Shown here: one piece after another, positions 38,101 to 47,580 of the stretch | Position numbering within the stretch: the first letter of the stretch is position 1 | Layout: each line of letters opens with the position of its first letter | NCBI RefSeq assembly: GCF_003590095.1 | Contig: NC_039483.1 | Span: 1,116,001 to 1,180,000 of the forward strand | Origin: Trichoplusia ni | Lineage: Eukaryota; Arthropoda; Insecta; Lepidoptera; Noctuidae | Length of the DNA stretch: 64,000 nucleotides | Reading direction: 5' to 3' | The notes under the pieces: model-generated | The model's database searches: none | What the model was told of the DNA's origin: nothing | The model's input: only the letters and a program-made list of their open reading frames with translations | Translations under genes and position numbers: made by a program

Positions 38101-41100
38101 AAATAGAGTGTTAGTATTGGATTTCGGAAATTAACCTCTTTAATTAGTTTTAAAACACTTTAAGAAGATGCCTAGATCATCCAAAATCCACAACAATGTG
38201 TTATTAGACATTTTATAAGTTTGTCTCCGGACTTATTGAATAAAGAAACGTACTAGAATGTGAATAACTTCGACCCCTGTGACTGATTCATTATTACATG
38301 CTACTCAATATGTATGTATCTACGTAGCGCAAGGACTTAACAATACCTTTTCTTAGGGGCTAAGATACGGGCGCATGATTGCATTAATTCTCTTGTTACA
38401 CTACATAGTATGATACATGTCAATGCTACACATGACCGACCATCAGAATACCGAATTTGCTGTCGGAGATGATTAAACTGTATGAGTTCCATGTGAAATT
38501 AGATGTTTTAGAAGAATGGACTTTATAAATACAGAGGATAAACAGCCTATCCGTCTCAAAATTAAAATAAAGTTCTATCTAATGGCCTTTCTCACTAGTA
38601 GGCTTAGATTTATACTTTGACTTCGTTGTTTCAAAAGTCGACATAGAATTTTTCGGCGACCATTTTAATTGGTGTTTGACCTACCAAAAGTGTTACCTAA
38701 TTGACAAATTGGGATCACTTACAGGACTAAATCATTCATTCATATTGCATTTGGCTATACTGTCTTTTTAAACCAGAACCATTGGAATTGTGTAAGCAAA
38801 ACGTCACACTGCATTGCGCATTGCGGGCTCTTGCTTCCACAAAGCAACAGTCTGGCTTAGCATGGTAAAGGGGATGCCTACCTATATTTCTTACAGTATC
38901 ACTCAATACTCAATACTCAATTATTTATTGCGTTCCATAATGTACATTAAGGTCTTAAAATCTAATAATACAGAACCATTATGGACCCTGTCGGGCACAG
39001 CAAAATCTGCTGTGTGGAATCTATCACTGCTGGAGTTTATGAAAAAGAGATGGTGGTTATCATGTAATGCGTTGACTCGCTTCCACAAATGGATGTGTCT
39101 AAAAGTCGTGGTGGCAGACCGATTGATCGATAAATGCGAAGCCGTTTTACTAGTTTATCTAGACAAACTCTGCACGGGCAGACGGTGGTTGAGGTTCCCA
39201 CGCAAAAATCACAGAGCGCGAGGTTCGATCCCCAGTTGGACAAATATTTCCGCGATCTACGAATGCTTGTCCTGAGTCTGGGTGTATGTGTAAATGTGAC
39301 TTGAATGTTTGTGAACCCATTAACCAGTACATCGTTGCTACCTACTTTCTTCCCCCCTATTTATATCTAAAACATTAGAACGATAAGGTGAAGTTCATTA
39401 ATTGATTGATCTTTAGTATCTACGGCAGGCCAGTGATGCAACACGTCGCGATCTAGTGCAGGCGCGACGCCAATCACAAGTTCGACGCCAATCGATACAC
39501 TACGAAGGTTACCTATATTTGAAAACATTCAGTTTCAGACGTTCACTAATTAGTAAGACGGCTTTAGTATAACCTGGTTACGGTAAGCCGGATATAGGAT
39601 AAGCTTGTGCGTTTGTGTGTGACATTTTAATGCAAAGAAGTATCGCTAATCTGTACTATTATTATAAAGAGGAAAGATTTGTTTGTTTGTTTGACACGAA
39701 TAGGCTTCGAAACTACTGGTCCGATTTGAAAAATTCTTTCACTGTTGAGAAGCTACATTATCCCCGCTGAACATAGGCTATAATTTATTTCAAAAATATT
39801 AGAGTTCCGTAAGAAAATTGCGATATTGTAACAAAGGTGTCATAACTTACATCTAACCACTCGGACGAAGTCGCGGGCAACTGCTATATAGTTAATAAAT
39901 AATGAGACGATTAGTTGACCTTTATATTTCAACTTACAGAATAATGTATCTGTGACTGTTATCCTTTTCGTTTTAGTTTTTTATCATGGCTAAATGGGAA
40001 AATCATCCAATGATTTTTCCCGCTTTGAGTTGAGCGAATGGGAGTGTCAGACTTCAATTGACAAAAACCTGGGCGTCTTCCATTTGCGTGGGGTAACCCT
40101 TTTGGAAAATCCCGCTGGCACGGCAGGCATCAGCCCTAATAATAATATATCTGTAGGTTCCCCTAAGCATGCTGACATAACATTTTATTGCTTAACATAT
40201 ATTATACATTTGCCTACTTGAATTTGACGAGACCTAGCGCCACAGCTTAAAGAATATGCTACTGGCTGAAAAAGACCTGTGGACTTAAACCGAGACCAGC
40301 GATAATTCAGAAGCACGAGTTACAACTAAGGTCAAACGACAGCTGACGATGCCGATAACACTCGATGGACAACTCGATTTTGTTTGATTCGATGCCGTAC
40401 CCTCTCACCTCCGAATCGAGAACGCGATCAAAATCAGTTACGGGTAAAGGTCTACCACCAGGTCTTACAGTTATTATGGCAGTTATAAAAGAGAGATACC
40501 GTCATACGTAACCGTCATATAATCAAGAGTTCTGTTCTGATACTAACAGCTATATCCGCACTTCGCAGTTAATTTTTATCATAGCAATTAGTAAGATAAC
40601 CAATCACTGATTGATTCCATTATAATTATCTAGATAGTGGACGTAACTTTTATATTGACGTCTTAATCACAAGCTATAAAAACGACAACGCAGCAATGAA
40701 GATAACTAATTTACAGAAATAGATATCTATTCGCCTTAATAATTATTAAGAAGATACCTATAAAATTCCCGTGTCACGATGTTAGTTACCGTACTCCTCC
40801 GAAACGACTTAACCAAATTTTATATGCGTATTCAGTAGGTCTGAGAATCGACTAACCTCTATTTTTCATACCCCTAAGTGAGAGCAACCCTTATGGTTGC
40901 TTAAACTAAAAAAAAATATTTTGTTTTTTGGACGAAATTGTTTGTTTTTATTTTTATTATTATGTGGTGGTGTTAAAAATACAACCAACTAGAAAAACAA
41001 AATATTCGGCAAAACAACGTTTGTTGGATCAGCTAGAACAAATATATATTTTTATTTAATTGTATAATATACTAGCTGTTTCTCGCGGTCTCACCCGCGT

Positions 41101-43959
41101 ACTTTTTTTTTTCCTTTGCCTCTTTTTTTCTATCTTTTCTCACCGTTTAAACCTTCCCTGGACTAGTACGAATATTTCAAGACTAAAATTAGCCAAATCG
41201 GATCAGCGGTTCTCGACTTTTAGCGAGACTAACGAACAGCAATTCATTTTTATATATAAGAAGAAGAAGAAGAAGAAGAAGAAGAATATAAAATCTATTT
41301 TTAATGACATACAATAAATATAGACGATAAAACTGTCTTCTACAATTCTAAAACTGTACACATAATTTGAACAATAATGAGTGCTGAAATAGTAATTTTT
41401 CTTTCATTAGAACTGTGAATACGTAAATAGAATTGCATAATAGTCCGTCGGTTAGATAATCACCAATTAGCCTAGTTATACTAACATTCATCTTTTCGCT
41501 ACTGTAATATATTTTAGCTTCGAATTTAATGTGGTACAGTCAGGTCCAATTTAAAGTGTAACTGTAATTCTATTTGTATGTAAGAGAGTCTGTTGAATAC
41601 AATCAAAAATATAATCATGTTATTTTTTTTTTTATTTACGTTGATGTTAAAAAATGAGAAAAAAGTAGGAGAATGCGCAATCATTTCTTCGGATATTTCT
41701 TAAATCAGTGAAACTTAAAACTAGGAAGTTAGGTAACTCAATTAGGTCTTTTTTTGTTAGCAACAATATAAAAATACTTCTGAATATGAACATTCCAGCA
41801 TACACAATTGATATTCAATCAAAACATGAATCCGTAATAAATGGTGAGTGGCCGGATAACAAAATAATATAGTCAATCCATCTTAAGTGTTTGGACGAGT
41901 GCCAAGATCCAAAAGTTATACGAAAAGGTGGGATCAAAGCATGGTTTTTATTATTTTAGGCATTTGCAATGCAGAATTTGTTTGTGCAATCTGTTGGATG
42001 TTAACCTTAATATATACACTGGTATTATTTCTTGGGAATGAGAAAAAAATCCAGTCAGAATTGAAGTTTCATTGATGAATATTTAGTGCTTCCTCTCTAG
42101 ACGTGGTTTTCATTTTTAGACAAGTGTTTTGCATGTATTTCTTTGTATTCTTGTGTTCCTGTTATTCAGACTACTTTGTTCTTCTGGTATAATGTAACTG
42201 ATACTATATTCCAGGAATTAATACTGTCACTGGTTGTTAGTGCACATACAATTCTCAGATAGGAGACGTGTTGAACTTAACAGTGTACAAGTTTAGGCAG
42301 CATAGCCTTTAAAATATAGCAGACGGAGATACAAAGATGTAATAATAATACTGAATTACTGCTAACACATAAGGTGTTACAGTGTTTTACTTGTATTTTT
42401 AAATTTTCGTAGTTTTACTCCTAATTTAATTTGTAGTTAATATTATTTGTACACAAAATTTTACATATTTACTTATGAAGAGCACAGATAAAATGTTTTT
42501 TTTTAAAGGAAGTCTACATAAGAATAACTGTAAAAATTTGATGGTTCAAAAAATAGACAATTTATTTGTTATTTTAGCAGTAGTACTGTCACAACTATAT
42601 CTTTAATGGTGCTATAATACTAGCCTTTAACAATAACTCTTTGAGATCTGCAATGGAATGCTAAATAGTACTAAATACCCATTTTACAGGATGCTACAGG
42701 ATCCATCCTGTAGGTCAGTCACTCTATCTGGATGTATATCAGTCTAGAAATTAATTTATTGCTGCCATAATGGCTAGGTTTAAAGATATGACCTACTTAA
42801 ATGTGGCATGTAAAGTTTTACCTTAGGACATCCAATGTATTAAAAATAATTCTTTCCTGTAGCTTATTTATATTTTATACACATATAAGAACAATATTCC
42901 CAAAAGTAACATCATTGTATCTGATTTGTTAGGTGAGTTTTTATTTAGTATAAATAATATTGTCTCATACATAATTCACTAAGATACAGAACTGGGCCAA
43001 ATTGAACACTTGCAATTTAAACATAAATGTAACAGTTTGAAATAGCCTTGAAACTTTCAAATAGTTATCCAATAAAACTATCAGAAAACTATAAACGGTA
43101 ACACAAACAAGTCTAATAAGTCTATTTTTGGATGTTTCCAACCTGTTTCACAATTTTTGTTGTTACTATGGCATAATTTAAAATTATTATTCTATAAGTT
43201 TCTAATTCAGCATAAATGAAAAGGTCAATATTAGTGTATGTTATCTAATAATGGAACATCAATGAGTGGGTCATAGGTCCTAAACGAGAATAACATGATA
43301 AGACAATAAAATAAATAGATAATCTAGTAAATACCTCTTTTTAAACTAATGTTTGTAGTAAGGAACAATTAAAAAGACTTAAAGAACTAAGCAACTTTTA
43401 GATTTGGACCCCCCACATAGATTTTATTTAAAACATGTGAATGCCCCAAGCCAGTGTTGTTGTTGACATTTTAATTACAACAAGGTCTATTTAATTGTTC
43501 CATTCCTGATAATGCTGAATTTGTGCAAAGTTGATCCAGTGACTCAATAGGAAGCTATGAATGAGCATCCTATCCTATTGTTTTGCCTATATATTACTAC
43601 AAGTCATTGACCATAATCACAGCCAGTAGTGTCAGCGACTTCCCGTTACGAATTCGTTATAAACGATACACCAGATGACTCACAAATTGTTACTAGTCCA
43701 TACATATCGGATACTATCCATACAGAAATTTGCTTACGTGACAATTCAACCGCGCATGAGAGAAAGGTGTTTCAATATTATGTTTATTTTGTTATACTGT
43801 GACCTTAATTACGACATAAAAGGAATTTATAATGAGAATGCGGATTATTACTCACTTTGTGCGGAATCCGGCTGTCCCGTATTGAATAAAAACATCACTC
43901 GTTTTTGGGTGCATTTCTCTTGCGAACGCGTACACTACTCGTAAGCTACTTGGCGGCAT
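23020..43959 (-). CDS. PGM3: Phosphoacetylglucosamine mutase, complete 12-exon gene
   Basis: Interconverts GlcNAc-6-phosphate and GlcNAc-1-phosphate in the cytosolic hexosamine pathway to UDP-GlcNAc, the donor for chitin, N-glycans, GPI anchors and O-GlcNAc. I joined 12 exons: 43959-43856, 34969-34899, 31400-31268, 30348-30253, 27394-27243, 26874-26672, 26188-26064, 25554-25395, 24954-24800, 24365-24176, 23656-23486 and 23106-23020. All introns are GT-AG, phases agree, and the total is 1647 nt (548 residues plus stop), the usual length for the family. Seen in order: substrate/domain 1 motif IQYGTAGFR (25-33); catalytic TASHN with phosphoserine Ser69 (67-71); Mg-binding DGDAD (281-285); sugar-binding EANGHGT (376-382); phosphate-binding RPSGTED (502-508). 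One oddity is Leu72 directly after TASHN, where Pro is usual. Exons 7-11 are much richer in GC than the introns. The 5' flank holds a TGACGTCA at 44078-44085. Confidence 0.97.
23172..23303 (-). repeat. Decayed R1 copy in PGM3 intron 11
   Basis: AGGCTATAGGACACACCATC and TTAATAGGAACGAGGAG align with the middle of the minus-strand R1 copies, and ACAAAGTCGCGACAGTTAG with the 5' end. Many substitutions show it is older than the other copies. Confidence 0.6.
23486..23656 (-). CDS. PGM3: PGM3 exon 11 (phosphate-binding domain)
   Basis: 171 nt, phase 0 at both ends. Encodes DRNAISTTDAERKC and AFVRPSGTEDVVRVYAEAD. RPSGTED (502-508) binds the substrate phosphate. Acceptor CCCCAG, donor GTAAGG. Confidence 0.97.
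24176..24365 (-). CDS. PGM3: PGM3 exon 10
   Basis: 190 nt encoding EPEQREAADLLLNFIDM, the conserved GDAISDLFLVETVL helix, and YRDLPCRQLKVTVQ. Acceptor TTCCAG, donor GTCAGG. Confidence 0.96.
24800..24954 (-). CDS. PGM3: PGM3 exon 9 (sugar-binding loop)
   Basis: 155 nt encoding KIPVTCVKTGVKHLHHAAL and IGVYFEANGHGT. EANGHGT (376-382) is the substrate-binding loop of the family. Acceptor TACCAG, donor GTTAGT. Confidence 0.97.
25395..25554 (-). CDS. PGM3: PGM3 exon 8
   Basis: 160 nt encoding DNTYLLDGDRIATLLARHIR, then LRLGLVQTAYANGAATTYI. It is the most GC-rich exon, with many GCG and CTG codons. Acceptor CTCCAG, donor GTATGT. Confidence 0.97.
25657..25730. repeat. TTAGG triplet run and interleaved inverted repeats in PGM3 intron 7
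   Basis: AGGTTAGGTTAGGTTAG (25657-25673) is three units of the arthropod telomere word. It is followed by two interleaved inverted repeats: A (25673-25684) with A' (25705-25716, 11 of 12), and B (25692-25702) with B' (25719-25729, perfect). The order A-B-A'-B' is that of a pseudoknot, not a simple hairpin. Confidence 0.6.
26064..26188 (-). CDS. PGM3: PGM3 exon 7 (metal-binding loop)
   Basis: 125 nt starting CGADYVKVSQKPP and containing SLDGDADRIIYYY. Asp281, Asp283 and Asp285 are the expected magnesium ligands. Acceptor CTCCAG, donor GTCAGT. Confidence 0.97.
26466..26590 (+). repeat. 3' half of a tRNA-type SINE (R3)
   Basis: AAGTATGTTTATCA, TCTAGTACTTATAATAC and GAGACTAGATGGCGTTGTGTGAAA match the body of the SINE at 35200-35443. 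The tRNA head is missing. In PGM3 intron 6. Confidence 0.7.
26672..26874 (-). CDS. PGM3: PGM3 exon 6
   Basis: 203 nt encoding GYYEKIVGAFKNIRQKL through LYVDGANGVGGKKL to LFNLGGNGGKLNLN. The VDGANGVG segment opens the family's second domain. Acceptor TCAACAG, donor GTGAGT, ending in phase 0. Confidence 0.96.
27243..27394 (-). CDS. PGM3: PGM3 exon 5
   Basis: 152 nt encoding YTSPRLAAAAANGV, then GIVTTPMLHFCVKCRN. The TTP-LH block is characteristic of the family. It has a run of alanine GCG/GCC codons. Acceptor CTTTAG, donor GTAAAT. Confidence 0.95.
27446..27720 (+). repeat. R1 retroposon, full length
   Basis: The best plus-strand copy of R1: TATACTAGCTGTTGCCCGCG at the 5' end, the (CAAA)n stretch and CTCTTCAGCTTTATATATTAG at the 3' end. 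In PGM3 intron 4, about 50 bp from exon 5, and in the opposite sense to the gene. Confidence 0.85.
29702..29846. mobile_element. Palindromic MITE in PGM3 intron 4
   Basis: The ends AAGGCCTGTTTAGACG and CGTCTAATTCAGCCTT are inverted copies. The palindrome continues inwards: ATATCGTGCGATTTGCAATA pairs with the reverse complement of TATCGTAACTTGTGCGATAT. The element is about 145 bp with no coding capacity. Confidence 0.7.
30253..30348 (-). CDS. PGM3: PGM3 exon 4
   Basis: 96 nt encoding a segment ending VFIGMDTR, equivalent to the family's IGRDTR block; Met stands where Arg is usual in vertebrates. Acceptor TTACAG, donor GTACTT. Confidence 0.93.
30565..30675. mobile_element. MITE with 17-bp terminal repeats in PGM3 intron 3
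   Basis: GATGCAACGGTTTACACG at the left end and its imperfect reverse complement GAGTAAACTATTGCATC at the right enclose a GC-richer core (TCGGGATGGCCCGACTAG). A related piece occurs at 31689-31745 (CTAATCATGGACCTGATAG, GAGTAAACCGTTATTCAATA). Confidence 0.65.
31268..31400 (-). CDS. PGM3: PGM3 exon 3 (catalytic serine loop)
   Basis: 133 nt encoding residues 59-102. It contains GMMITASHN, with the phospho-accepting Ser69 at 31369-31371, and then EPDNGVKLVDPDGEML. Leu72 (CTG, 31360-31362) replaces the proline usual after TASHN. Acceptor TTCCAG, donor GTATAT. Confidence 0.96.
31500..31745 (+). repeat. R7 SINE-like copy plus MITE piece in PGM3 intron 2
   Basis: CGCGGATGACGTAGCACGGC, GTAAAAGTCTGACACTACCC and CAAGAGGATTCCTCCGCCTT are shared with 49440-49674 (plus) and 52456-52566 (minus). 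It begins only about 100 bp upstream of exon 3. From 31689 the sequence resembles the 3' part of the MITE at 30565. Confidence 0.7.
32428..32620 (+). repeat. R9 retroposon
   Basis: Starts TACTAGCGACCTGCCCCGGC, with the common moth repeat signature CGGCTTCGCACGGGTGG, and ends TCTTTATAATATTAGTA. A short non-LTR-type element in PGM3 intron 2. Confidence 0.7.
32815..32933. mobile_element. Palindromic MITE M1, copy a
   Basis: Termini ACCTACCAC and GTGGTAGGT are perfect inverses, extended by an imperfect AAAGTAAGAC pair. The core GTTGCGGAAGCGAGAC and TTTCGCTTCCACC also pair, so nearly the whole 119 bp can fold. In PGM3 intron 2. Other copies are at 34262, 45271, 58312, 59676 and 61492. Confidence 0.75.
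33371..33906 (+). repeat. R8 retroposon split by a LINE insertion
   Basis: The 5' part (33371-33481, from CGCCCGCGTCGAGGTCGG) and 3' part (33788-33906, ending with (ACAG)n and TTTATAATATTAGTAGGG) belong to one repeat of a kind common in moths. A LINE fragment interrupts it at a hairpin, CTTGGTATAG/CTATACCAAG (33453-33478). The ACAG tract at about 33838-33876 is a microsatellite. Confidence 0.8.
33472..33797 (+). mobile_element. 5'-truncated LINE with target duplication, nested in R8
   Basis: TACCAAGTAT stands at both borders (33472-33481 and 33788-33797). The insert (33482-33787) encodes the C-terminus of a non-LTR retrotransposon ORF2: RLKWSWAGHLA, then after a frameshift DRWTKAVTEW, GRPGARWVDD, MRLAQDRRNW and GEAYAQQW, a TGA, and a (GAT)n tail. 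The sequence is dead by truncation and frameshift. The clade is not certain from this piece. Confidence 0.88.
34180..34375. mobile_element. Palindromic MITE M1, copy b and partial neighbour
   Basis: GGTCTACTACCACGTCCTAA at 34264 and the inner GATTGTGGAAGCGTGACAGC pair with TTTTCCACAACCGCTATAAT and ATTACTTTAAG near 34372. Just upstream, CGCTACACGGTGTAGAGCGG (about 34191) is the centre of a second, broken copy. Confidence 0.6.
34899..34969 (-). CDS. PGM3: PGM3 exon 2
   Basis: A 71-nt exon encoding ANLLEHVVYRMGLLAVIRSR and three more residues, the helix after the YGTAGFR motif. Acceptor TTTCAG, donor GTAAGA. One base at each edge completes split codons with exons 1 and 3. Confidence 0.93.
35200..35443 (+). 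mobile_element. tRNA-derived SINE (R3), full length
   Basis: The head carries RNA polymerase III boxes: A box TGGTCTAGTGG and B box GTTCGATTCC, spaced as in a tRNA. The body runs through TATGTTTATCAGTTGTCTAG and GAGACTAGAAGGCGTTGTGTG to a TTATTATT tail. Relatives are at 26466 (3' half) and 50281 (head). It lies about 230 bp upstream of PGM3 exon 2, within intron 1. Confidence 0.8.
36537..36571. repeat. Short (ATAGAC)n-like tandem repeat
   Basis: TCATAGACATAGACATAGTC followed by ATAGACAAGAC is an imperfect hexamer repeat in PGM3 intron 1. Confidence 0.6.
39175..39375 (+). repeat. tRNA-derived SINE (R5)
   Basis: AGACGGTGGTTGAGG and GAGGTTCGATCCCCAG are the A- and B-box regions. The body GAATGCTTGTCCTGAGTCTG and GGTGTATGTGTAAATG follows. 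Fragments of the same body lie on the minus strand at 45841-45866. In PGM3 intron 1. Confidence 0.7.
39653..39890 (-). repeat. R1-related retroposon
   Basis: On the minus strand it reads GCAGTTGCCCGCGACTTCGT at the 5' end and AAACAAACAAATC then TATAATAATAG at the 3' end. This is the same layout as R1 but with a diverged middle (TTATAGCCTATGTTCAGCGG), so it is a sister subfamily. Confidence 0.7.
39996..40150 (-). repeat. R13 retroposon copy, minus strand
   Basis: GGGAAAATCATCCAATG and GAATGGGAGTGTCAGACTTC are the reverse complement of the R13 3' half seen at 13600-13690. The 75-codon open frame over it is a by-product. Confidence 0.6.
40751..41036 (-). repeat. R2 retroposon
   Basis: On the minus strand it runs from CTAGCTGATCCAACAAACG to GACACGGGAATTTTATAGG. 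The middle GAGGAGTACGGTAACTAAC and CACTTAGGGGTATGAAAAAT are shared with 53594 and 54750. In PGM3 intron 1, head to head with the R11 repeat at 41069. Confidence 0.8.
41069..41287 (+). repeat. R11 retroposon with (AAG)n tail
   Basis: Starts ATACTAGCTGTTTCTCGCGG then CACCCGCGTAC, and contains AGCCAAATCGGATCAGCGG. The tail is a pure AAG run at about 41262-41286. A short RTE-like or SINE element by its layout. Confidence 0.7.
41887..42075 (+). other. Unassigned 62-codon frame inside PGM3 intron 1
   Basis: The frame begins GRVPRSKSYTKRWDQSM and continues with a hydrophobic stretch (about residues 20-48) before a short polar tail. The lowered AT content of its first 60 bases and the T-rich sequence behind it could suggest a terminal exon with a 3' UTR or a processed relic. 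No acceptor, partner exon or family could be identified. Confidence 0.12.
43856..43959 (-). CDS. PGM3: PGM3 exon 1 (start codon, YGTAGFR motif)
   Basis: Encodes residues 1-34 plus two bases of codon 35. The ATG (43957-43959) is the first in frame and gives MPPSSLRVVYAFAREM, followed by HPKTSD and IQYGTAGFR, as in insect relatives. The donor is GTGAGT. It is separated from exon 2 by 8.9 kb, so simple open-frame scans miss it. The two-base overhang joins exactly to exon 2, restoring the K-A-N junction. Confidence 0.92.
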
Positions 43960-44110
43960 TGTGATCGGCGAAATTTATTTATAAGGCCGCGGTATCACTC
44001 AGGTACAATCACTTGGAATCAACAAACGAGATTTCCACATTCCCGCTCCAATACCAGTTTCAACTTCGAATGAATTTTGACGTCAAAGTCAAACGTCAAT
44101 CGACTTTTAT
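43960..44110 (-). promoter_or_regulatory. Probable PGM3 promoter region
   Basis: Directly upstream of the PGM3 start codon. It includes a GCCGCGG island near 43986 and a perfect TGACGTCA (CRE/ATF-type palindrome) at 44078-44085, followed by a further ACGTCA. No convincing TATA box at the right distance. The promoter role rests on position and motifs. Confidence 0.45.
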
Positions 44111-45270
44111 GCTACCCGGCTAATGTTGAGTGCACGTGCTGCGAATGTTTTGTCGCCTTGTTACTTCGTAAACCTAATGATTTATGTAGCGGTTCAAAAC
44201 GTAGACTACTACTCTTTAATTTAGTAGCATAGTTATAGCCATTATGGGTGTCAAATACGGCATTCTCGTAGTGAGGTAGGTCACTTACTAATTTTCGTAA
44301 AAAACAATAGATGGCAGGCATAATTCTTAACAAAAAGTTTTGCTACTCGTCACAAGATGGCGTTTCAATTTATTATATCTGGCAAACCAAACAGATCTAG
44401 TAACGATTTGAAAATGCTTTAAGCAAATCAATTAATTGAATACTGGTGTTAGAATGACTGTAAAGTTTCGATAAGTATTGCTTATTAATTAGAATGATAA
44501 GGGAAACCCGCATTTCATTAAATCTGCTTGGCCGTGCTGTAGATTTTATTTTGTTTGGTTAACCACTTTCAAATGTTCAAGAAACCGTATCACTGCATAT
44601 TTCATTATTTCTGACTATGATACTACACTATCATATAAAAGATAATTGCAAATCGCACTACTTTGACACTACTTACATTTACAGTAAATCAAAAGTAACA
44701 AAGATCTCCATGGTGTTTTAACCAGTTGGTACACTAATAATCTTAAATAGCTCTTCACTACGCATATACTGATACTACATCGGTCTTTTTTTCTTAATAA
44801 ATTTAATAGAGATTTCACGAAATAAGGTATACAAATAAAACTGCTCAAGTGCGAGTCGCACTAGTAACGCTTAGCTTAATTTAACTTATTTACCCGTTAC
44901 AAAAAAAAATGTACAACGCTGCAAAAGTTTTTTCTCTTCAAAAGCACCGTGACATTACCATATAATTTATTCTAGTCAGATAAAATTACATGAATATAAA
45001 ATCCTTATAAAGTTGCATGTCTTGCGTGTTGCCCACTTAACTGTCAACTTGCTAAACGACTACGCACTTAGGTATCACTATAATTGACAGGCTCGTTTCC
45101 TTGTTGACCGTATTTTTACACGCCAAAGCTTGAATTATGTACTTAAACTCAACGATTATAAAATTGCTATGTTTCTGCGAGTTTTACTTACAAATAGTAA
45201 TTTCATTTTGCGTTTTCTGACTTATTTTAGGTACTTAGTATTATGGGCCTGTCACACGTGCATTACTAGA

Positions 45271-45383
45271 AGGTCTACCAGTAAGTCATGGTTTTGGAGG
45301 CGTGACAGCGGAAAATATGGAGTAGAGTGGCATCCCTTCTCCACACCAGGTATAATATAACTTTAAGATGTTTCGGTAGACCT
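45271..45383. mobile_element. Palindromic MITE M1, copy c
   Basis: Termini AGGTCTACCA and CGGTAGACCT are inverses. The inner GGAGGCGTGACAGCGG pairs loosely with the CCCTTCTCCACACC segment. About 113 bp, diverged from copies a and d. Confidence 0.65.
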
Positions 45384-47439
45384 CAGTAGGCTTATAACCG
45401 ATAGAATTGAGTTCTGAAATGGAATTGGTGCACTGAAATCTGACATTAGCGCTAATTTGTACAATGGCGCGAGTTGGACAGCTAAGGACGCTTTTAATAC
45501 ACGATCGTTATTCGTCTATTCGATCTTGGTTTGGTTTAATAGTACCATTTCAGAAATGAATTAAAAACAAAACCAAACCAATTTCTAAGAGGAACTCTGC
45601 AGTTTTGCTTGCGAATGCTTCTCGGTAGAAGGCGAAATAAAGCAAAGAAAAAAAAACACATAGGAGTTTAATCGTTGTGTCGCTGGGGGCTTTTCCATAA
45701 TTCAATTCCATCCAAAGGTTGTCTGGAAGAGATTGCTTTTTAGCGATAAGACCGCCTTTTGTACTCATCATATTGTTTGTATTGACCTAATTTGTTTTTC
45801 CTTATGGTGTACAATAATGAGTATTCTATCTATTCTATCTATGCACAAATACACCCAGACTCAGAAGAAGCAGAACCGAACCAACGACACGCCACGTTCT
45901 ACCATATTTTAAATATCTCTTATTATATATTATGAAAGAAGAGACTCTTCAATGACTCTTCAATATCTCTTCAATGTTCAATGTTCAAGGCTTGAACACC
46001 AATCTTATCTTCAAGCCCAAGCGTGTGCAAGCAAAGCCGTCAAGCAAGCACGTACAAGCACTACCATTATTGAAGTCTCGCTCAACTTGTGTAATAAAGT
46101 GGCAGGCTAGCGGCAAGTGGCGAGAACTAATTGACCATAGATAATAGACTATTTATAATTGCGTTTGGCGGGTAGCCAGTGACTTGTGGCGCTAGTTGAC
46201 AGCTGTGAGTACTGTCAGCCTGGATTGGTCTAGCCTTGTTCAATAATAAAATGTGTCAATACAGTATTTTATAATGAGGGTCTTGAAACGTTTGTCATTT
46301 AATTGACTGCAGCTTTTTTCGGCTAAGGATTCCTGAAATAGAATAATAATATCTATTTATAATATGTGTTCTTATTAACTGTGGCACCTTTCGGAGACCA
46401 AGCAGTCATTCACTATTCAAAAAGAGATCTAATATCCGCCATCACAGAATACCAAAGCCAAAAAGTTCAACAAATATTTTTTTAATCTACCTAATTCGAA
46501 TTCTACCCCGACAATATTTGTACAACACAAACAGTTCTCGAAACTAAAGCAGTACTAATTGTTAATTAAGCAAAATACTAACGAAAAGAACAGCTCCCCA
46601 CCTAATTTATATCTATTTATGAATGACAGTAACACATGTGTGTATTTAGAGCTAAATTAAAACAACAAACGAGCGGACATTATTAGTAGAATGTCCATAA
46701 TGACGGGACAAATAAAGGATAAACTAAATGTCTTTGTTTACCAAGTTATTTTTGCGATATGACTTTAGCGACATTAGGTAACTTAACTTTTTGATAATTG
46801 ATATTATTTGTTAACGCAGAACGTGAAATATTTGTTTTGTAATGATTTCTAAACATGCAAAAATTAATACAAAGTATACCTCCTAATTACTTAAAAAAAT
46901 AATTAAAAACAGCTCACACTGATTAACACAGATTACTAAGTAGTAAGGGATAAGCATAATTAGGTACATTAATCTAAGGAACCGTTATTTATCAACTCAT
47001 AAGTGCTTATTCAAAACTTATTGTCAATAAATTATAAGTTACTGTATGTAAATCGTTGAAGCATTGTACACATGACTTTAGAAGCACAGCACAGCAATTT
47101 AGTTTTCATCATAATCAGAAGAACGATTTCATGAATGATCTAAAAATATCCTACAAATCTCGGACTATCCCACGTCAGTCCACAAAATGGTCACCTCAGT
47201 AATTACGGGAGCGGTCACGGTGCGCCCGCGCAGCTACACACGCAGTAATTAATCCTGCAATTTTCAGCTAATGAGATCCACGTAGGGGCTCGCTTAAATG
47301 AGAGACTTCTTAGCTATATGTGCTTGAATCCTTAATAATAGTCAATTCTAGAGTAGTTCTTAAGGTAATTTCTTATTTTCGCGTACTACTTATAACATTT
47401 TACGAACTGTATATTGCGTTTTCATTTAAAAAACTCCGG

Positions 47440-47580
47440 CGGTAAGGAATTTAATCCATGTATTTGTGACTGAAATCAAGCCTTCGCCCATACACACAAA
47501 TGCTTGTTCTACACGGCGATCGAAACCGCGAAACGTCGCGCACAGTGGGTTTGGCGTGGTGAACTTTAGTATTCGATCCC
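47440..47580 (-). repeat. tRNA-type SINE head (R12), minus strand
   Basis: On the plus strand it reads AATGCTTGTTCTACACGGCG, ATCGAAACCGCG and CGCACAGTGGGTTTGGCGTGG. Read on the minus strand this is a tRNA-like A box/B box head followed by the family body. Relatives are at 61155 and 63785, with a body fragment at about 45672-45720. Confidence 0.6.

Noticed and set aside
38814..39275. A 153-codon plus-strand frame, the longest unexplained one.
   Set aside because: Its last part overlies the R5 SINE head, the rest lacks any domain or coding-like composition, and it has no start context or splice support.
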